Below, one piece after another: positions 44,215 through 56,441 of a DNA stretch of 64,000 bases. A program made the translations under genes and the position numbers. The notes beneath the pieces were generated by a model that worked only from the letters and a program-made list of their open reading frames with translations, made no database searches and had not been told where the DNA came from. Position 1 is the first letter of the stretch, and every line of letters begins with the position of its first letter. The DNA is from Adiantum capillus-veneris. Taxonomy: Eukaryota; Streptophyta; Polypodiopsida; Polypodiales; Pteridaceae. Where the stretch lies: NCBI GenBank assembly GCA_014529385.2, contig CM043946.1, forward strand, positions 16,137,077 through 16,201,076, in the 5' to 3' direction.

Positions 44215-45815
44215 TCATTTTTTGATATTCTTTGAAGGTTTTGACATAGAGACTGAAATCCTTGTAAGGTCCTTGGAGGGTTCCTTCTTTCTTTTAGATT
44301 TGAAGATCTGAGCCATTGGAAGCCTCTCCTCTTCTGCTTGGGTCATGAAGATATCAACTGACTTGTCTGGGTCACAACTCAGTTGTGCTTTCGCTGCCTT
44401 GTCATGCTCCATTAGCTGATATTTAAATATCTCACTATCCTTGAGTTGAGTGCTAGGAATTGAAGTCCCCTCAGAATCAGACAACTCTGTTGAGGATAAT
44501 CCCCTGGCTTGTTGACTCATTGGACTTTCAGGGGGAGTGGGGTGCCTTGTACTTGGGGCTCCATTCTCATTTGTTGGAGAGATTCCTTTCTCACTTGGGT
44601 TCTCCGTTTCAACATTTTCCTCATGCTGTGGTGAAGCATTATCTTCCTCTTCTTGCAAGTCATAGTTAAGTGGGTCAAATACTTCCTGCAGAAGGGGGAT
44701 AAAACTATTTTTATTTTTGTTGTTAGGCTGTCTGCTTTTCTTAGCATTTCTGGCACCATTTTTCCTCTGAACTGGTTGAAAAGCTTCTTTCTTCTCTGGC
44801 TGGTTTTCTTCTTGAGGAGGATGGGGGGCTTGATGTCTGGATAGTCTTTAATGTAATGACCTTGTCTCATGCAATGAAAGCATGCATTTGGCAGGTTCCT
44901 GTAAAGGACAGTTTGAAGGTGTAGAAGGTTACCTTCTGAGTCTTTAATAGGAATTATTGTCTTCAGCTCTGCTTGCAGATCAACTTCTATTAGTAGCTGA
45001 GGGTCCCATTTGGGATTGATTCCAATCCTGACTCTTTGACCTAAGACTCTGCCCACATTGGAGCCTATATTTTTAAGCCAGGGAAAAAGCTTGACTGGTA
45101 GATCAGGGAAATATATCCAGACTGGGGCTTTGGTTGGTTTAGGACCTGTAGGGTTAAAGCCAGGAAACTAGTTAAAGACTAAAAGGGTAGCATTTCTGAT
45201 TAGCCATTGTCCTTGACTGATAATCTGAAGTGCAGAGCTAGGGTCATCACAGAAAAATAGATAATAGCTATTAGGTAGGTATTGGACATGAGAGACCTTG
45301 ATGTTTTTGTTCGTCCAATTAATAGCCATCCAGTTTTTTAGGGCTTCCACCGATGGTCTAGTTCCATGTAGGAGACCTATGACGACCCTTTCCTGTAGTT
45401 GAGAGTGCCAGAGCTCTAGTTCTTGCTTAAGGATAATCATTGCCTCTTCAATAGACATAACTTGAGAAGGGTTAGCAGTGTTAACCTCAGCCTCCTCTTG
45501 AGGAATATCACAAGGAGTAGGGGAATGCTGGGCAGGGGTTGGTTCCCCTCCTATATTATTTTTTTCTTGCATCACTTTATTTACAACATGACCTTGCTGA
45601 AGCTTCGCAGAGAAGTCTCTAACATTTTCTGAGAGAATGCTAGCCATAAACTCAGCATTAAAGTGGTCATGAGGATAGACGTCATTACTTGGGAAGAGGC
45701 TTGGGGGGTGATGAATAGGTATTGGAGGTCTGAGTTGTGCCAATCCAACTGTTGGAAAAACAGAGGGTTGAGATTTATTCACCATTTCCGCATACGAAGG
45801 AGGGTGAGGCCCCAA
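44215..45815 (-). pseudogene. LINE-1 ORF1 (DUF4283-type plus zinc knuckle)
   Basis: The 215-codon N-terminal frame (45168-45815) is Pro-rich at first, then shows a DUF4283-type RNA-binding pattern (WHSQLQERVVIGLLHGTRPS, DDPSSALQIISQGQWLIRNA). An in-frame TAG at 45168-45170 interrupts it; the same frame continues with FPWLKNIGSNVGRVLGQ and a knuckle, CFHCMRQGHYIKDYP, in which Tyr replaces the last Cys. A frameshift near 44650 leads to an acidic C-terminal tail ending at 44215. Confidence 0.85.
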
Positions 45816-46183
45816 GAAGGCTCCACTGAGATTCGTGTTGGTTGTGCTGGAACTCGGTAGTCCTCGAGGTAGAAATTGAAACAGAGGGTTAGGGACAAGG
45901 TTAGCCTACTGAGCCTGAGAGGTAGAACCTTCTTCGGGTGTCCTATCATGGCCATTACGCAGGGCTTCTGAAAGCTCCATAACTCCCACCCCCCTAGAAG
46001 GAGGGGGCGAGGTAGAAAAAGGGAGGAGAAAACAGAGGATAAAACTCAGATGGGGGAGAAAGGGGGAAGATGACAACGGTTCATGCAATCCATACGGCTC
46101 ATGCAAAGGGGAAAGCGCAAAGTTGTCCCTTCACTTTCTCCCTTACTCTCCACCACTTGTTTCGAGTCTTTTAGGCTTTGTGC

Positions 46184-46194
46184 GAGTTTAGAAA
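46184..46194 (+). repeat. Target-site duplication, 5' side of LINE-1
   Basis: GAGTTTAGAAA, an exact copy of 40304-40314. Confidence 0.85.
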
Positions 46195-47200
<1,006 letters not shown>

Positions 47201-48000
47201 TTGAGTGACCACAGATTCATTGTAACCAACCCTCCTCTCCCTTCACCTTCTTCCAATTCCTCTACCCCACCTGCACCTCATCCTTCTCCTCCCCCTCCCC
47301 CACCTCCTGTTTCCCCCATTTCCCTTGTTGCTGAGCCTGCAACATCATCATCTGATCCCTCCAGCACTCCTCCTTCAATATAGGGAATTGGACACTCCTC
47401 CATAGCTTGATGCTCTCTTGAAAGTACTGTTGCTACAAGCCAGATGGCTTGAAATGTGTAACCCTACATGAGGACACCACTTTTGGAATAGGTCTCTCCT
47501 TTTGGATGAGTCCCTTGCATGCTGACCAGTTTTGACATTCGAGGTTTTCTTTCACTATAGCTTCACTTGATTCCTTGACGACCCATCTTTTGACATTGAG
47601 GTAGATTGTTTTTGGGTGAGTGTTATCTTTCTAGCTGTGAGATGCACAGAGGATTTGGATATAGTGGGTGTCTTCTCCTTCCCATTATGTTGCAGAGATC
47701 ACATAAAGTGGACTCTGCACACAGTCCTCGACTAGATCCACGATTTAAAATTCTCACACCACACATGGAACCTGGTTGTGGCAAACTTGATATAGACACC
47801 TTGTCTGCTAGCCAAGCTCAATGTGATGCCACTTGATGTAGATAATGTAGCGACATTGTGGTTTATTTCTTTGCATACACTCAGAATACCCCTTGCTATG
47901 TATTTGTACATGAGTATTCTTGGATAGAGGATGTAGCCCTATGGATTGCACGCTCTTCTTCACCTTCGGTTGGATAGCTACTACATACATGTCTGCCTTG
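47201..48000 (+). pseudogene. LINE-2 ORF1-like region
   Basis: A 60-codon Pro/Ser-rich N-terminus (47201-47383) is followed by fragments in changing frames, including SPRLDPRFKILTPHMEPGCG near 47720-47790 and CRQCRDI, a remnant of a knuckle, near 47840. The layout is that of plant LINE ORF1. Confidence is limited by decay. Confidence 0.5.
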
Positions 48001-48419
48001 GGGTTTCTTGGATGCTAATAAGTTCTCATCCAAGCCATCCTTGGAGATTGCAAGGTTGGTTGCAATAGAAAAATTAGTATTCTCTCATTAATCCCATGAG
48101 TATATCTTATGGAATAAATAGGGTTTAGGTGGATTCGAGTTTCTGTTCCAGAGGGTTCATCTGCATCATGAGCTTCAGAGATGCCTTATGGCTGGTATGA
48201 TTGACATACTTATGCTACACGGGCATCACCTTTTTGAAATTTTTATTTGGCAGTGTGTTCAAATTTTGTGTGGTCACTATGAGACCTTTTAGTTAGTTGC
48301 TTTTGGGCTGGAGGCATTCGAGGAGGTGTATGTATCACTATTGCAAACTCATGGCAACCGACCATTGTGGGTAGAGGTATTATTGTTCCAAGAAGAGCCC
48401 AATGGATCACTATACAGGT

Positions 48420-49010
48420 TCAAGGTAGCTTATGGGCTTCTTGAACATCTATGCACCTAACTATGTGAATACATGAGCTGAGTTTTGGGCACACATTGTT
48501 GAGTCCTTGCCTCGTGCAGAGCAATGTTGTGTTGGGTGGTACTTCAACATTCTGAAGACCCCCTTGATTTGGATTGCAGGCACTCATGCTACTATTCATA
48601 GGGCGACCTTAGAAGCTTGGGAGTGTCTATGTACGACCTTGAGGATTTTAGATGGTGCATGTAGATTTTGTTCGCCTCTCAAATAGCCTCTCCTTCTCTA
48701 GGTGTGACTGCAGGGTTGGGGGCAATTATTATCTATGATAGATTTCTTTTATGCCACTGATCACATTTGTGACATGGGAGGATAAATTTGCATTTTGGTA
48801 GGGACCAATTTTTTTGATCATGCTCTAGTGATTCTTAGTGTGTCAGACAAATAGTCTAGTGGTAGTGTCATACTATGTATCCTAGAGAGGATTATATTGC
48901 ATACAAAGCTCAGAGAAGATTGTGTCACTTTAGATGGAGAATTTGGACACAAGATACCCCTACTTCTAGAGTTTCCAATGATCTTGTAGACATTAGTCAT
49001 TTATTCCTTC
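48420..49010 (+). pseudogene. LINE-2 endonuclease remnant
   Basis: GFLNIYAPNYVNT, then EFWAHIVESLPRAEQCCVG, is the NIYAPN...GDFN section of L1-type endonucleases, with the GDFN motif decayed. Later ICILVGTNFFDHALVIL matches the terminal SDHxPV block with the Ser replaced by Phe. The active site is not intact. Confidence 0.7.
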
Positions 49011-49728
49011 CAAGAGTCTGCAACTCGCTTTGCCGTGATCAAGGAGGAGAGGTGATTGTGATGGGGCATTGCTTCTTTGTAGCAGCGGATGTAGGAGCGT
49101 CATCTTGGTAGCCCTTGGATGGAGGAGCATATGCAATAGGCTTTATAGGATCTATATACCATTGAGAATCAATGGCCTTCCAGTGCCAAGCATCTTAGTG
49201 GAACAAGGTGGGAGACAGAATTACTAGCAATTTTTTTGAGATTGTGGACGCTCGACATGCACGCGCCAATGCTGTCCAGTTGAAGAGACCCAATGAGTAA
49301 GTTGCTACCTAGTCAAAGAATATGCATGCAGTTGCCTGACTTTTACCTTGAGCTGCTTTTAGTTGAGCCATAATTTGAGCACCAAGATGCATGCAAAGAG
49401 CAGTTGTGGTCACAAGTGCCTTGCTTAGTCACTAAGGAGATATGCTAGAGGCTTGATACACCTCTCTAGCAAGAGGAGTTCATGAGGCCCTCAGTTCATG
49501 CACGCGCCAATGCTGTCCAGTTGAAGAGACCCAATCAGTAAGTTGCTACCTAGTCAAAGAATATGCATGCAGTTGCCTGACTTTTACCTTGAGCTGCTTT
49601 TAGTTGAGCCATAATTTGAGCACCAAGATGCATGCAAAGAGCAGTTGTGGTCACAAGTGCCTTGCTTAGTCACTAAGGAGATATGCTAGAGGCTTGATAC
49701 ACCTCTCTAGCAAGAGGAGTTCATGAGG
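49010..49728 (+). repeat. Repeat R1, copy 2, with internal tandem duplication
   Basis: The block 49010-49488 matches 30008-30500 in inverted orientation and interrupts LINE-2. Its right half, 49260-49487, is repeated at 49501-49728 with a single difference noticed (CAATGAG versus CAATCAG) and a 13-bp spacer, so that duplication is very recent. Confidence 0.85.
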
Positions 49729-52700
49729 ATGGTTTGACTCCCAAATTCTTCAGGGAGTACTTGGAGATGTTTGATCTTGACCTAGGTAGCACTTATCATC
49801 ACATTTTTCATATTGGTGAGATGCCAGATAATGTGAGTGAGGGCTTGATATTTCTTATCCCCAAGGAGGGAGAATATTTGGACGAGATTTGACAGTGGTG
49901 ACCATCAACATTCTCAACTCAGCTCACATAGTCTTAGCAAAGGCTCTGAGTATTTTTGAGGATCCAACCACTTCTAGAGAGCATTATACATGAGACACAT
50001 ATAGGGTTTCTCAAGGACCACAACATCCTTGACAACATCTTCACTTTATGGTAGTGACTACCCTTGCATGCATCTAAGGAGATGATCTTGTGGTACTCCT
50101 TCTCAATTTTGAGAAGGCGTATGATAGAGTTGACTGGGATTTTCTTATGCGAGGGATGGGGTTTTTAGATGCTTGGATTAGGGAAGTTTCACCTCTTTAT
50201 AGGTATGCTCACAATCAGGTGCTTTTGAAAGGAGAAAGAGGGGACTGTTTCATGCTCATGCTATTCATTAGGTGAAATTTGGACTCACAAAGGGGCCCTT
50301 TAAGGAGTTTGACTTTACCTCTCTCTACCAAAACGGGCGCATGGATAAATTTTTGCAAACAAAATCCAAAGTTGGTGGAGGTTTCACAGTTAGAATGTCC
50401 TGTTCAAGCTCTATCTACTGATATATAGCACGCAATGAGATTCCTCATATTTTTGATTCACCTAAAATGTGAGGAATCTCATTGCGTGCTATATATCAGT
50501 AGATAGAGCTTGAAGAGGACGTTCTAACTATCAAAACTCCGCCAACTTTGGAGTTTGTTTGCAAAAATTTATCAATACGCTCGTTTTGTTAGAGAGAGGT
50601 AAAGTCAAACTCCTTAAAGGGCCCCTTTGTGAGTCCAAATTTCACCTAATGGGTTAGATAGAACCCCCTTCTTGTTTCTCTTCTATGTTGAGGTGATGAG
50701 CAATGTTTTGAGTTCATAGGAGGTTGGTCTACAAGGACTGCAATTGCTTATTAGGTGAGAAGAGATCTTGGATGCTGAGTTTGAAGATAACCCATGCATG
50801 TATTTGGAGGGCTAGGAGGCCAAATTTCATAGGTGTGTGGAGGATCTTGAGGGGTGATGTTGTGAATCAAGTGCATTGGTCAACTAGAGGTGTTGGTAGT
50901 GATCCCACACTTGATTGGTTGCATGGTGATAGTTTTTGGTGGACTCTCCCAAGGCACCCATACGATATTTGACGTGTCAGATTGTCTTGGTGGACTTGAC
51001 CCTAGAGCAACGCACTGCTCCTCTCCTCCTTTCCATTTGGAATGAGCTACTTCATTGGAGCTCACCATGGCTCTCTCTTGCTAGCAAGGTGGTAATGGCC
51101 ATCCAGGTGCTTTTGGCTACGATACATTACATCTTGTTGGATTTTTTTGAGCCCTTGTATTAGCCAGTTAGAGAGGCTAATCAGAGATTTTTGCGGTTAT
51201 GGTGAGATACACAATCGGCTTGGGCCAAAGTTTCCTGGTAGGCCATTACTTTACCTTGCTCTAGGGAGGGTTGGGGATCATCAACCCAACATGACAAAGT
51301 AGAGTCCTCCTTGGGAATCTTTGTAATCAAAGGTCTTCTCCTAGGAGAGAAGCCCTGTAAGAAGAAACTACTACTACATAAATGGATCTGTGCCTAAACA
51401 AGCGGCCCATGGATCCCTCCCATACGGTGGATTTCCACAAAGATGCGTAGAGTAGGCTACATTTTATAGCATTTACTGAGGAGATTGAGAGCATCTAGTT
51501 GTGGGGCATGAGGGGGGAACACATCATGTGTCAGGATATTACAAAGGCTATACCAGCGGAGTGGCTCATCCCTCTAGATCCGAAAACTCTTTGTTGGATG
51601 AGGGCCCTCACATGATTCGAGGTCCTCACTGTAGGCAGGGCTTCTAAACACAGGTTCTTGCAGGTTCTTTGAGTTTCAAGGAGAGTTTCATCTTCATAGA
51701 ATCATTGTAGAGGCACCAAAGGTGACTGAGTGCTACTTTCAGAGGATTGGGTATGAGTAGGACTTGTGTCATAGATCCCACCCAATCGACTTAGAGTCAG
51801 GACACTGGTGTCTCTAGTCTAGGGAGAGCTTCCCTTTGACATGACTACAATGAGACTCAGGGGAGTGTGTTTTGTGAGACCCCTTTGCTTCAGCAAACGA
51901 CACCCTTTTTCTAGTACACGGGTCATCTATGACGACACATACTAACAAAACAAAAAGAGACTCATTGCATGGCATCGACTCATTGGCAGGATGGTCTCAC
52001 ATCCAAGTTATTTGCAAATAACTAGGAGCACATGTAGGACAACAACCATCTAAAGAGAGTCACCATGTTTTAGTGGCTTGTTGTGCATTGAGCTAGTGCA
52101 ATTGGAAGTTGGTTGGTGCAGAATGGCTTTTTGAAAGTTTGTGCTGCTTGTGACCACCCACTTGAGACCCAGCCTCACTCTCTATGGGACTGCCCCACAA
52201 CACATCATGGATTCTATAGCTAATGCATGCACTATCTATAGCCAATCAGTATACCTAGGGGGTTGTAGTGCAGTCCACATTCATGGGCCCTATACTCCGT
52301 TTTAAGATGGCTTCAGTCAGTAGGATGATAGTGATCCAAGAATGTTGTCCTACACTCCAGCTTGCTATAGAGCGTATCCCTAAGGAGTGGAGTAGTGAGA
52401 GAGAGTGATGTTGGAATCTCATCAATGGCCTAATAATGTGGTTCATCTTGCGAGCCCGATGTTTTTGAATCTATGAGGCTCACCCCATTCCTCTGCAGGA
52501 GAGTGTTCACAACATCTAGCTAGAGCTAGTCCTTACACTCAGGGACTAATTTGAGAGACTTTAGGGCCACTCCGACCACATGCAAGAGTTTTACAAGGCC
52601 TTCTTGCAACTTTGGCACCCACGGTCATTCTTCACCATGGTTCATAGTGTGTATAGATGACAATATTGTACACAAGTATGATTGTTTCCTCCTCCCATCT

Positions 52701-52850
52701 CTTGATCTAGCTCTCATTATAGATACCTTATTTTTTCATTGGGAGAGTCTTTCCACATGCTAATGTAGTCCTCACTAGTAGGGGTATATTTTTAATGATG
52801 CTTATGTCAGTAATGGTTTGGCTGCCAGTAAAAGGGAGTCAATGCTCTTT
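49729..52850 (+). pseudogene. LINE-2 reverse transcriptase and C-terminal region
   Basis: LTPKFFREYLEMFDLDLG, EGLIFLIPKEGEYL and then VVLLLNFEKAYDRVDWDFLM and AHNQVLLKGERGDCFML are RT blocks. After the MITE the frame resumes with TPFLFLFYVEVMSNVL and VGLQGLQ. Further on, PWLSLASKVVMAIQVLLA and, near 52250-52450, QSTFMGPILRFKMA belong to the LINE C-terminus. The FADD motif region is decayed, and many stops are present. Confidence 0.82.
50271..50646. mobile_element. MITE-like foldback inserted in LINE-2 RT
   Basis: The ends GGTGAAATTTGGACTC and its reverse complement open a nearly full-length inverted repeat. The arms are 50271-50454 and 50464-50646 (about 184 bp each) around a 9-bp loop, with few mismatches. 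TA flanks each side (50269-50270, 50647-50648), consistent with a TA target duplication. Taking it out, with one TA, restores an open LINE RT frame across the junction, which supports the borders. It has no coding capacity. The superfamily is not certain; the TA target suggests Tc1/mariner-like. Confidence 0.85.
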
Positions 52851-53358
52851 AAGGCTTGCTGGTAATAAGCTTAAGTTGCCAGAAGTTTATGGGATGTGGG
52901 TGCAGCACTATGCTGCAGTTGATGCTCTAGTATATTGTGGGGCCCATCAATGATATGTTCTCTTAATGGTATTTGATCCAAGAGATTCAAAGGATCTTCA
53001 AAAGCATGCTCAATATGGATGGTTACTTGTGGACATGCATTTTGGTTGCATGCTATTTGATCCACAAATAGCACACCTACACCAGAAAGGTTTAATGTTG
53101 ATTAATATAGGAAATGTTTGCTCATGTGGGTATTATGATGGTCCACTATTTGGGCAAGTTCTTATTATCCCATTTGATCCTAGGGGCTACTAAAGTGCAA
53201 CTTGCAGATTCAAGAATATCAGTTATTTTCTTGTAGCAGGTTCCTTGGCACTAGGTTCTGTTTTTGGATTTATGCTATGAAGAAAAGCGTTTTGGATTTT
53301 GTGGTCAGTAAGCTTACATGGTTAGCTTCCAATCGACTTCTTTGGATAAGTAATGAAG
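52851..53358 (+). other. Unassigned stretch, probably internal to the R2 LTR element
   Basis: A 75-codon frame at 52966-53193 has no recognised motif. Because 53359-59760 is an insertion, this DNA was once continuous with 59766-60187, which leads to a polypurine tract and LTR, so it may be the worn interior of that element. TGAAG at 53354-53358 is the target duplication. Confidence 0.4.
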
Positions 53359-54092
53359 TGTCATAAAAACTAATATCTAATTCTCCCAAATGATTTTCAT
53401 GTTAAACTGATCATTGAATATGGGGAAGTACTAGGGGAGTAAAAGCTAGAATATTGGTAAGGCTGCCAGACTGGTCTGTGTCAGGGATCCAAAGGAGGGA
53501 AAATAGGAATCTAAAGGGGGACATTCTGCAAAAGAGCAATGTGCTGCAATGGGGCTTAAAAGACCTAAGGTTCAGCTCCATTAAGACTTCCATAGGCTAA
53601 AGTTCCTAAATCTAATTGTATTGTCCAATGGCCAAAGTATGGGAAAATTGGATGGTCATGGGAAGACTAAAAAGTCTTCCCACATCCCTAGGAAGGAGGG
53701 GGCGATTCCTAATGGTAGGGGATGAGAGAGAAACACACACACACACACACTCCCAAGATCTCCCCCCCAAAGGGAAGAATGGACACTTGGTAGGCTCCCA
53801 GGCCAAATGCCCCCAATTTTCCCTCAAATCCTATTGGATGGCCATAGACGTGGACCATCAAGAATTAGGAGGGGGCGAGCCCTAATGGTAGGGGATGAGA
53901 GAGAAACACACACACACACACACACACACACTCCCAAGCTCTTCCCAAAGGGAATAATGAAAACTTGGTAGGCTCCTAGGCTAGCTGCCCCCAATTTCCC
54001 CTCAAATCCTATTAGATGGCCATTGAGTTGGACCAATTAGCATTAGGCTAGAGTAAAATTAGCCTCTATGGCCATCCTATTGGATTTCCATA

Positions 54093-54283
54093 TGTTGGGG
54101 TATAGGCGTCTGTGCCTTGCCCGGCCGCCCAGAGTCTGGGCGCCCACTGACTTGTATACCTTATACATAGCATAAGTGTATAGGGGGCTGCTCACTCTTT
54201 GGAGTCTCCCCACCCATATATGTGTGTCGTGTCTCCTTCTCTCTCTCTCACTCTCCGTCTGTGGTGCTCCCCGATCCCCTTCA
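54093..54283 (+). repeat. 5' LTR, short copia-derived element
   Basis: TGTTGGGGTATAGG to CCCCTTCA, 191 bp. It contains a GCCGCCCAGAGTCTGGGCG inverted word and a CT-rich 3' part. Confidence 0.92.
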
Positions 54284-54285
54284 AT

Positions 54286-54297
54286 TGGTATCAAAGC
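54286..54297 (+). other. Primer-binding site, initiator Met tRNA
   Basis: TGGTATCAAAGC, one mismatch to TGGTATCAGAGC, two bases after the LTR. Confidence 0.85.
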
Positions 54298-55307
54298 TTT
54301 GGCTTCGCGACAGATGGAGTGCTACAAAGAAGTGAGCTTTCGGCTATGGTGAGCTCGCTTTCGGTGGAAGCTTGCGATCGGTGAGCAACCACCAGATCTG
54401 TGCTCATGGAAGCTTGAGGGGCATTCCCAAGCTTGAGGGAAGAGTGTATTGCAAGTGTGTATGGTTATTTGCAGCCATACTTGCAGGAAGAATGCAGATT
54501 TTCATTTCCGCAGGTCATTTTTCGAGCCCCAAAAACAGTGTTTTTTGCATAACTTTTTCATACAGAATGCGATTTATGCAAGGTTAAGGTGCAACCTAGG
54601 GTTTTGGCACGCTCCGGACGCAATGATGATGTCCATTTGAGCTGATTTTGATCTCTGAAATTCTGCAGCAGCAGCAAGTTTTTGCTGCGTTTTTGGGCCG
54701 AAAACAGTGTTTTTGGCATATTTTGCACACTCGAACTCGGATACATGTGATCCAGGAGTCTACCTTGGGATTTTGGCATGCTCCGAACGCGCTCGTCATA
54801 TCAGAATTTTAAAATTCTGAACGCTGAATTTTCTGCAGCAGCAGTTGTTTATTGTGTGTCGAGGATTCCACACATGGTTTACTCTCAAATGTGAGAGTGA
54901 TATTTGCTGCAAGTTTCCTCACAGGTGGGAGGATACGATGTATGCCTTATGTGGTTTGATGCTTAGGGAGACTAATGTGATTGCATTTTGAGCTCGGCAA
55001 TGTATGTCTCGAGCATGTTTTTTGGCAGTCACAGGCAGAGCAGATATTTGTGTACTAGATTTGCAGGTGTTTGCAATGATGTATGCAAAGTGTGGAGATT
55101 GGTGCATGCATTTGGAATGCGGTTTGATGCGCTTTGGTTGCTCATGGTTTTGAGCGTGCAGTCAGTTTGTTACTGGTTTTGTGACCGTTTTACTGACGAA
55201 ACTCTGGCGAAATTTTCCCAGGAGTTTTATGCGTATCATTTATGTGATCTAGGTAGAGATTGCGGGTTGCACTCAGCATTTGCGTGCGGTGTTCTCTGCA
55301 GGTGGGA

Positions 55308-55391
55308 ATCGGGGAGCACCAAAGACGGAGAGTGAGAGAGAGAGAAGGAGAGACACACACGATGTGAGTGGGGAGACTCAAAAGAGTGAGC
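55308..55391 (-). repeat. Inverted copy of the LTR end inside the element
   Basis: This is the reverse complement of 54189-54276 at about 90% by eye, including the CTCTCTCTCTCACTCTCCGT core. It means the element's RNA can form a long intramolecular duplex with its own 5' end. Confidence 0.85.
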
Positions 55392-55567
55392 TCGTTGTGC
55401 ACACAGTTGGGGCACGACTTGAGCAGTCACACAGAGAGGTGACAGAGTCAGACATGCATGCTTTGCTAGTGACTGAGCAAAGCAGAGAGTCAGTTGTGCG
55501 AGATACTTCTATGCAAGATAGACAGGTAGAGAGGTCTTGATCTAGTGAGTCACGCCAGGAGGAGGTT

Positions 55568-56173
55568 GTGCAAGAGTCTATGCATACGGAGCTAGAGCAT
55601 GAGAGCTCTAGTGAGTCACAACAGATTGAGTGGTCATGTTTGCAGTGGATGATTGCAAAGGAGACTAAGATGTCAGCGATTATGCAATCATTCCTTTCTA
55701 TGCTCGACAGTGAGCATGGGGATATAGTTGTGCAGGATATGTCTTCCAGCAGACACCTAGAGCAACTGGTTTGCTCTGAGGTTGCACGACAGGTTGATGA
55801 GTCTTTTGCGGACAGTCAGGAGATGCATGTGGCTGACACGCCTTGTCAGTCAGAGATGCCTATTGCCAGAGATATATATGTTGATGCATGCTCTGTAGAG
55901 CTAGCAGGGCCCGCTAGCATTGCATCGGCATTCGGTGGTCTCATGTATGAGATGTTGATCTTGAGACTGGATATCGCAGCTGCAGTGGGAGCATTTGCAG
56001 TTGGGGTTGTCAGTCGTTTGTTGACTGATGATGGCATAGTGCACGAGGGAGATATGCAGGTATTGCGTACATACTTGCAGTACGTGTGCGGTACGTCTGG
56101 TGGTGTATGGACTTACACGGGAGCAGGACAGCCGGATGCACACGATCACAGCCAGCCAGTGGGCATCGGTTGA
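55568..56173 (+). CDS. Frame with a copia RT-region piece, 201 codons
   Basis: The frame starts with Glu/Gln/Ser-rich text. Residues from about 116 match the end of the copia RT region: ASAFGGLMYEMLILRLDIAA and VGVVSRLLTDDG correspond to the family's VGSLMYAM...RPDIAYAVGVVSRFMSNPG, then LRTYLQYVCGT to LRYLKGT. The same piece occurs at 14690-14895 in the related element. It ends SQPVGIG shortly before the polypurine tract. It has no catalytic motif and cannot encode a polymerase; any role is unknown. A further open stretch in the same frame lies just upstream (55280-55540). Confidence 0.7.
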   Translation: MQESMHTELEHESSSESQQIEWSCLQWMIAKETKMSAIMQSFLSMLDSEHGDIVVQDMSSSRHLEQLVCSEVARQVDESFADSQEMHVADTPCQSEMPIARDIYVDACSVELAGPASIASAFGGLMYEMLILRLDIAAAVGAFAVGVVSRLLTDDGIVHEGDMQVLRTYLQYVCGTSGGVWTYTGAGQPDAHDHSQPVGIG

Positions 56174-56252
56174 GAGCGGTTTTCTCTCGCCTTTTATAGT
56201 CTTTAGACTAGGTTCTCTTGCTTAAAGGCACAATCGCCTTTAAGTGGGAGGT

Positions 56253-56441
56253 TGTTGGGGTATAGGCGTCTGTGCCTTGCCCGGCCGCCCAGAGTCTGGG
56301 CGCCCACTGACTTGTATACCTTATACATAGCATAAGTGTATAGGGGGCTGCTCACTCTTTGGAGTCTCCCCACCCATATCTGTGTGTCGTGTTTCTTCTC
56401 TCTCGCTCACTCTCCGTCTGTGGTGCCCCCGATCCCCTTCA
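56253..56441 (+). repeat. 3' LTR, short copia-derived element
   Basis: 189 bp, near-identical to 54093-54283, followed by the CCATA duplication. Confidence 0.92.

Larger units (their letters stand above)
40315..46183 (-). mobile_element. Full-length L1-type plant LINE (LINE-1), minus strand
   Basis: The element is 5.87 kb, bounded by the 11-bp duplication GAGTTTAGAAA, with an A13 tail (T13 on the plus strand at 40317-40329). On the minus strand it encodes ORF1 with a DUF4283-type domain and a zinc knuckle, and ORF2 with endonuclease, RT and a C-terminal zinc region. It is inactive: ORF1 has an in-frame stop and a frameshift, and ORF2 has several stops and frame changes. The clean duplication and tail suggest moderate age. 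Confidence 0.93.
47201..52850 (+). mobile_element. Degenerate L1-type plant LINE (LINE-2), plus strand
   Basis: Proline-rich ORF1-like text starts at 47201, followed by knuckle-like text (CRQCRDI near 47840), endonuclease text from about 48420, RT from about 49730 and zf-RVT text to about 52800. Stops and frame changes are frequent throughout, so it is much older than LINE-1. No poly(A) tail or target duplication was found, so both borders are approximate. It is interrupted by repeat R1 (49010-49728) and by a MITE-like element (50271-50646). Confidence 0.8.
54093..56441 (+). mobile_element. Short copia-derived element with CCATA duplication
   Basis: The LTRs 54093-54283 and 56253-56441 (191 and 189 bp, few differences) are flanked by exact CCATA (54088-54092, 56442-56446). 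The primer site TGGTATCAAAGC (54286-54297) is one base from the initiator-Met complement. A polypurine tract (AAGTGGGAGGT) precedes the right LTR. The interior has only a frame with a small RT piece and no full pol, so it is non-autonomous. An 84-bp inverted copy of the LTR end lies at 55308-55391. It is a young insertion and structurally whole as a derivative. Confidence 0.92.
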
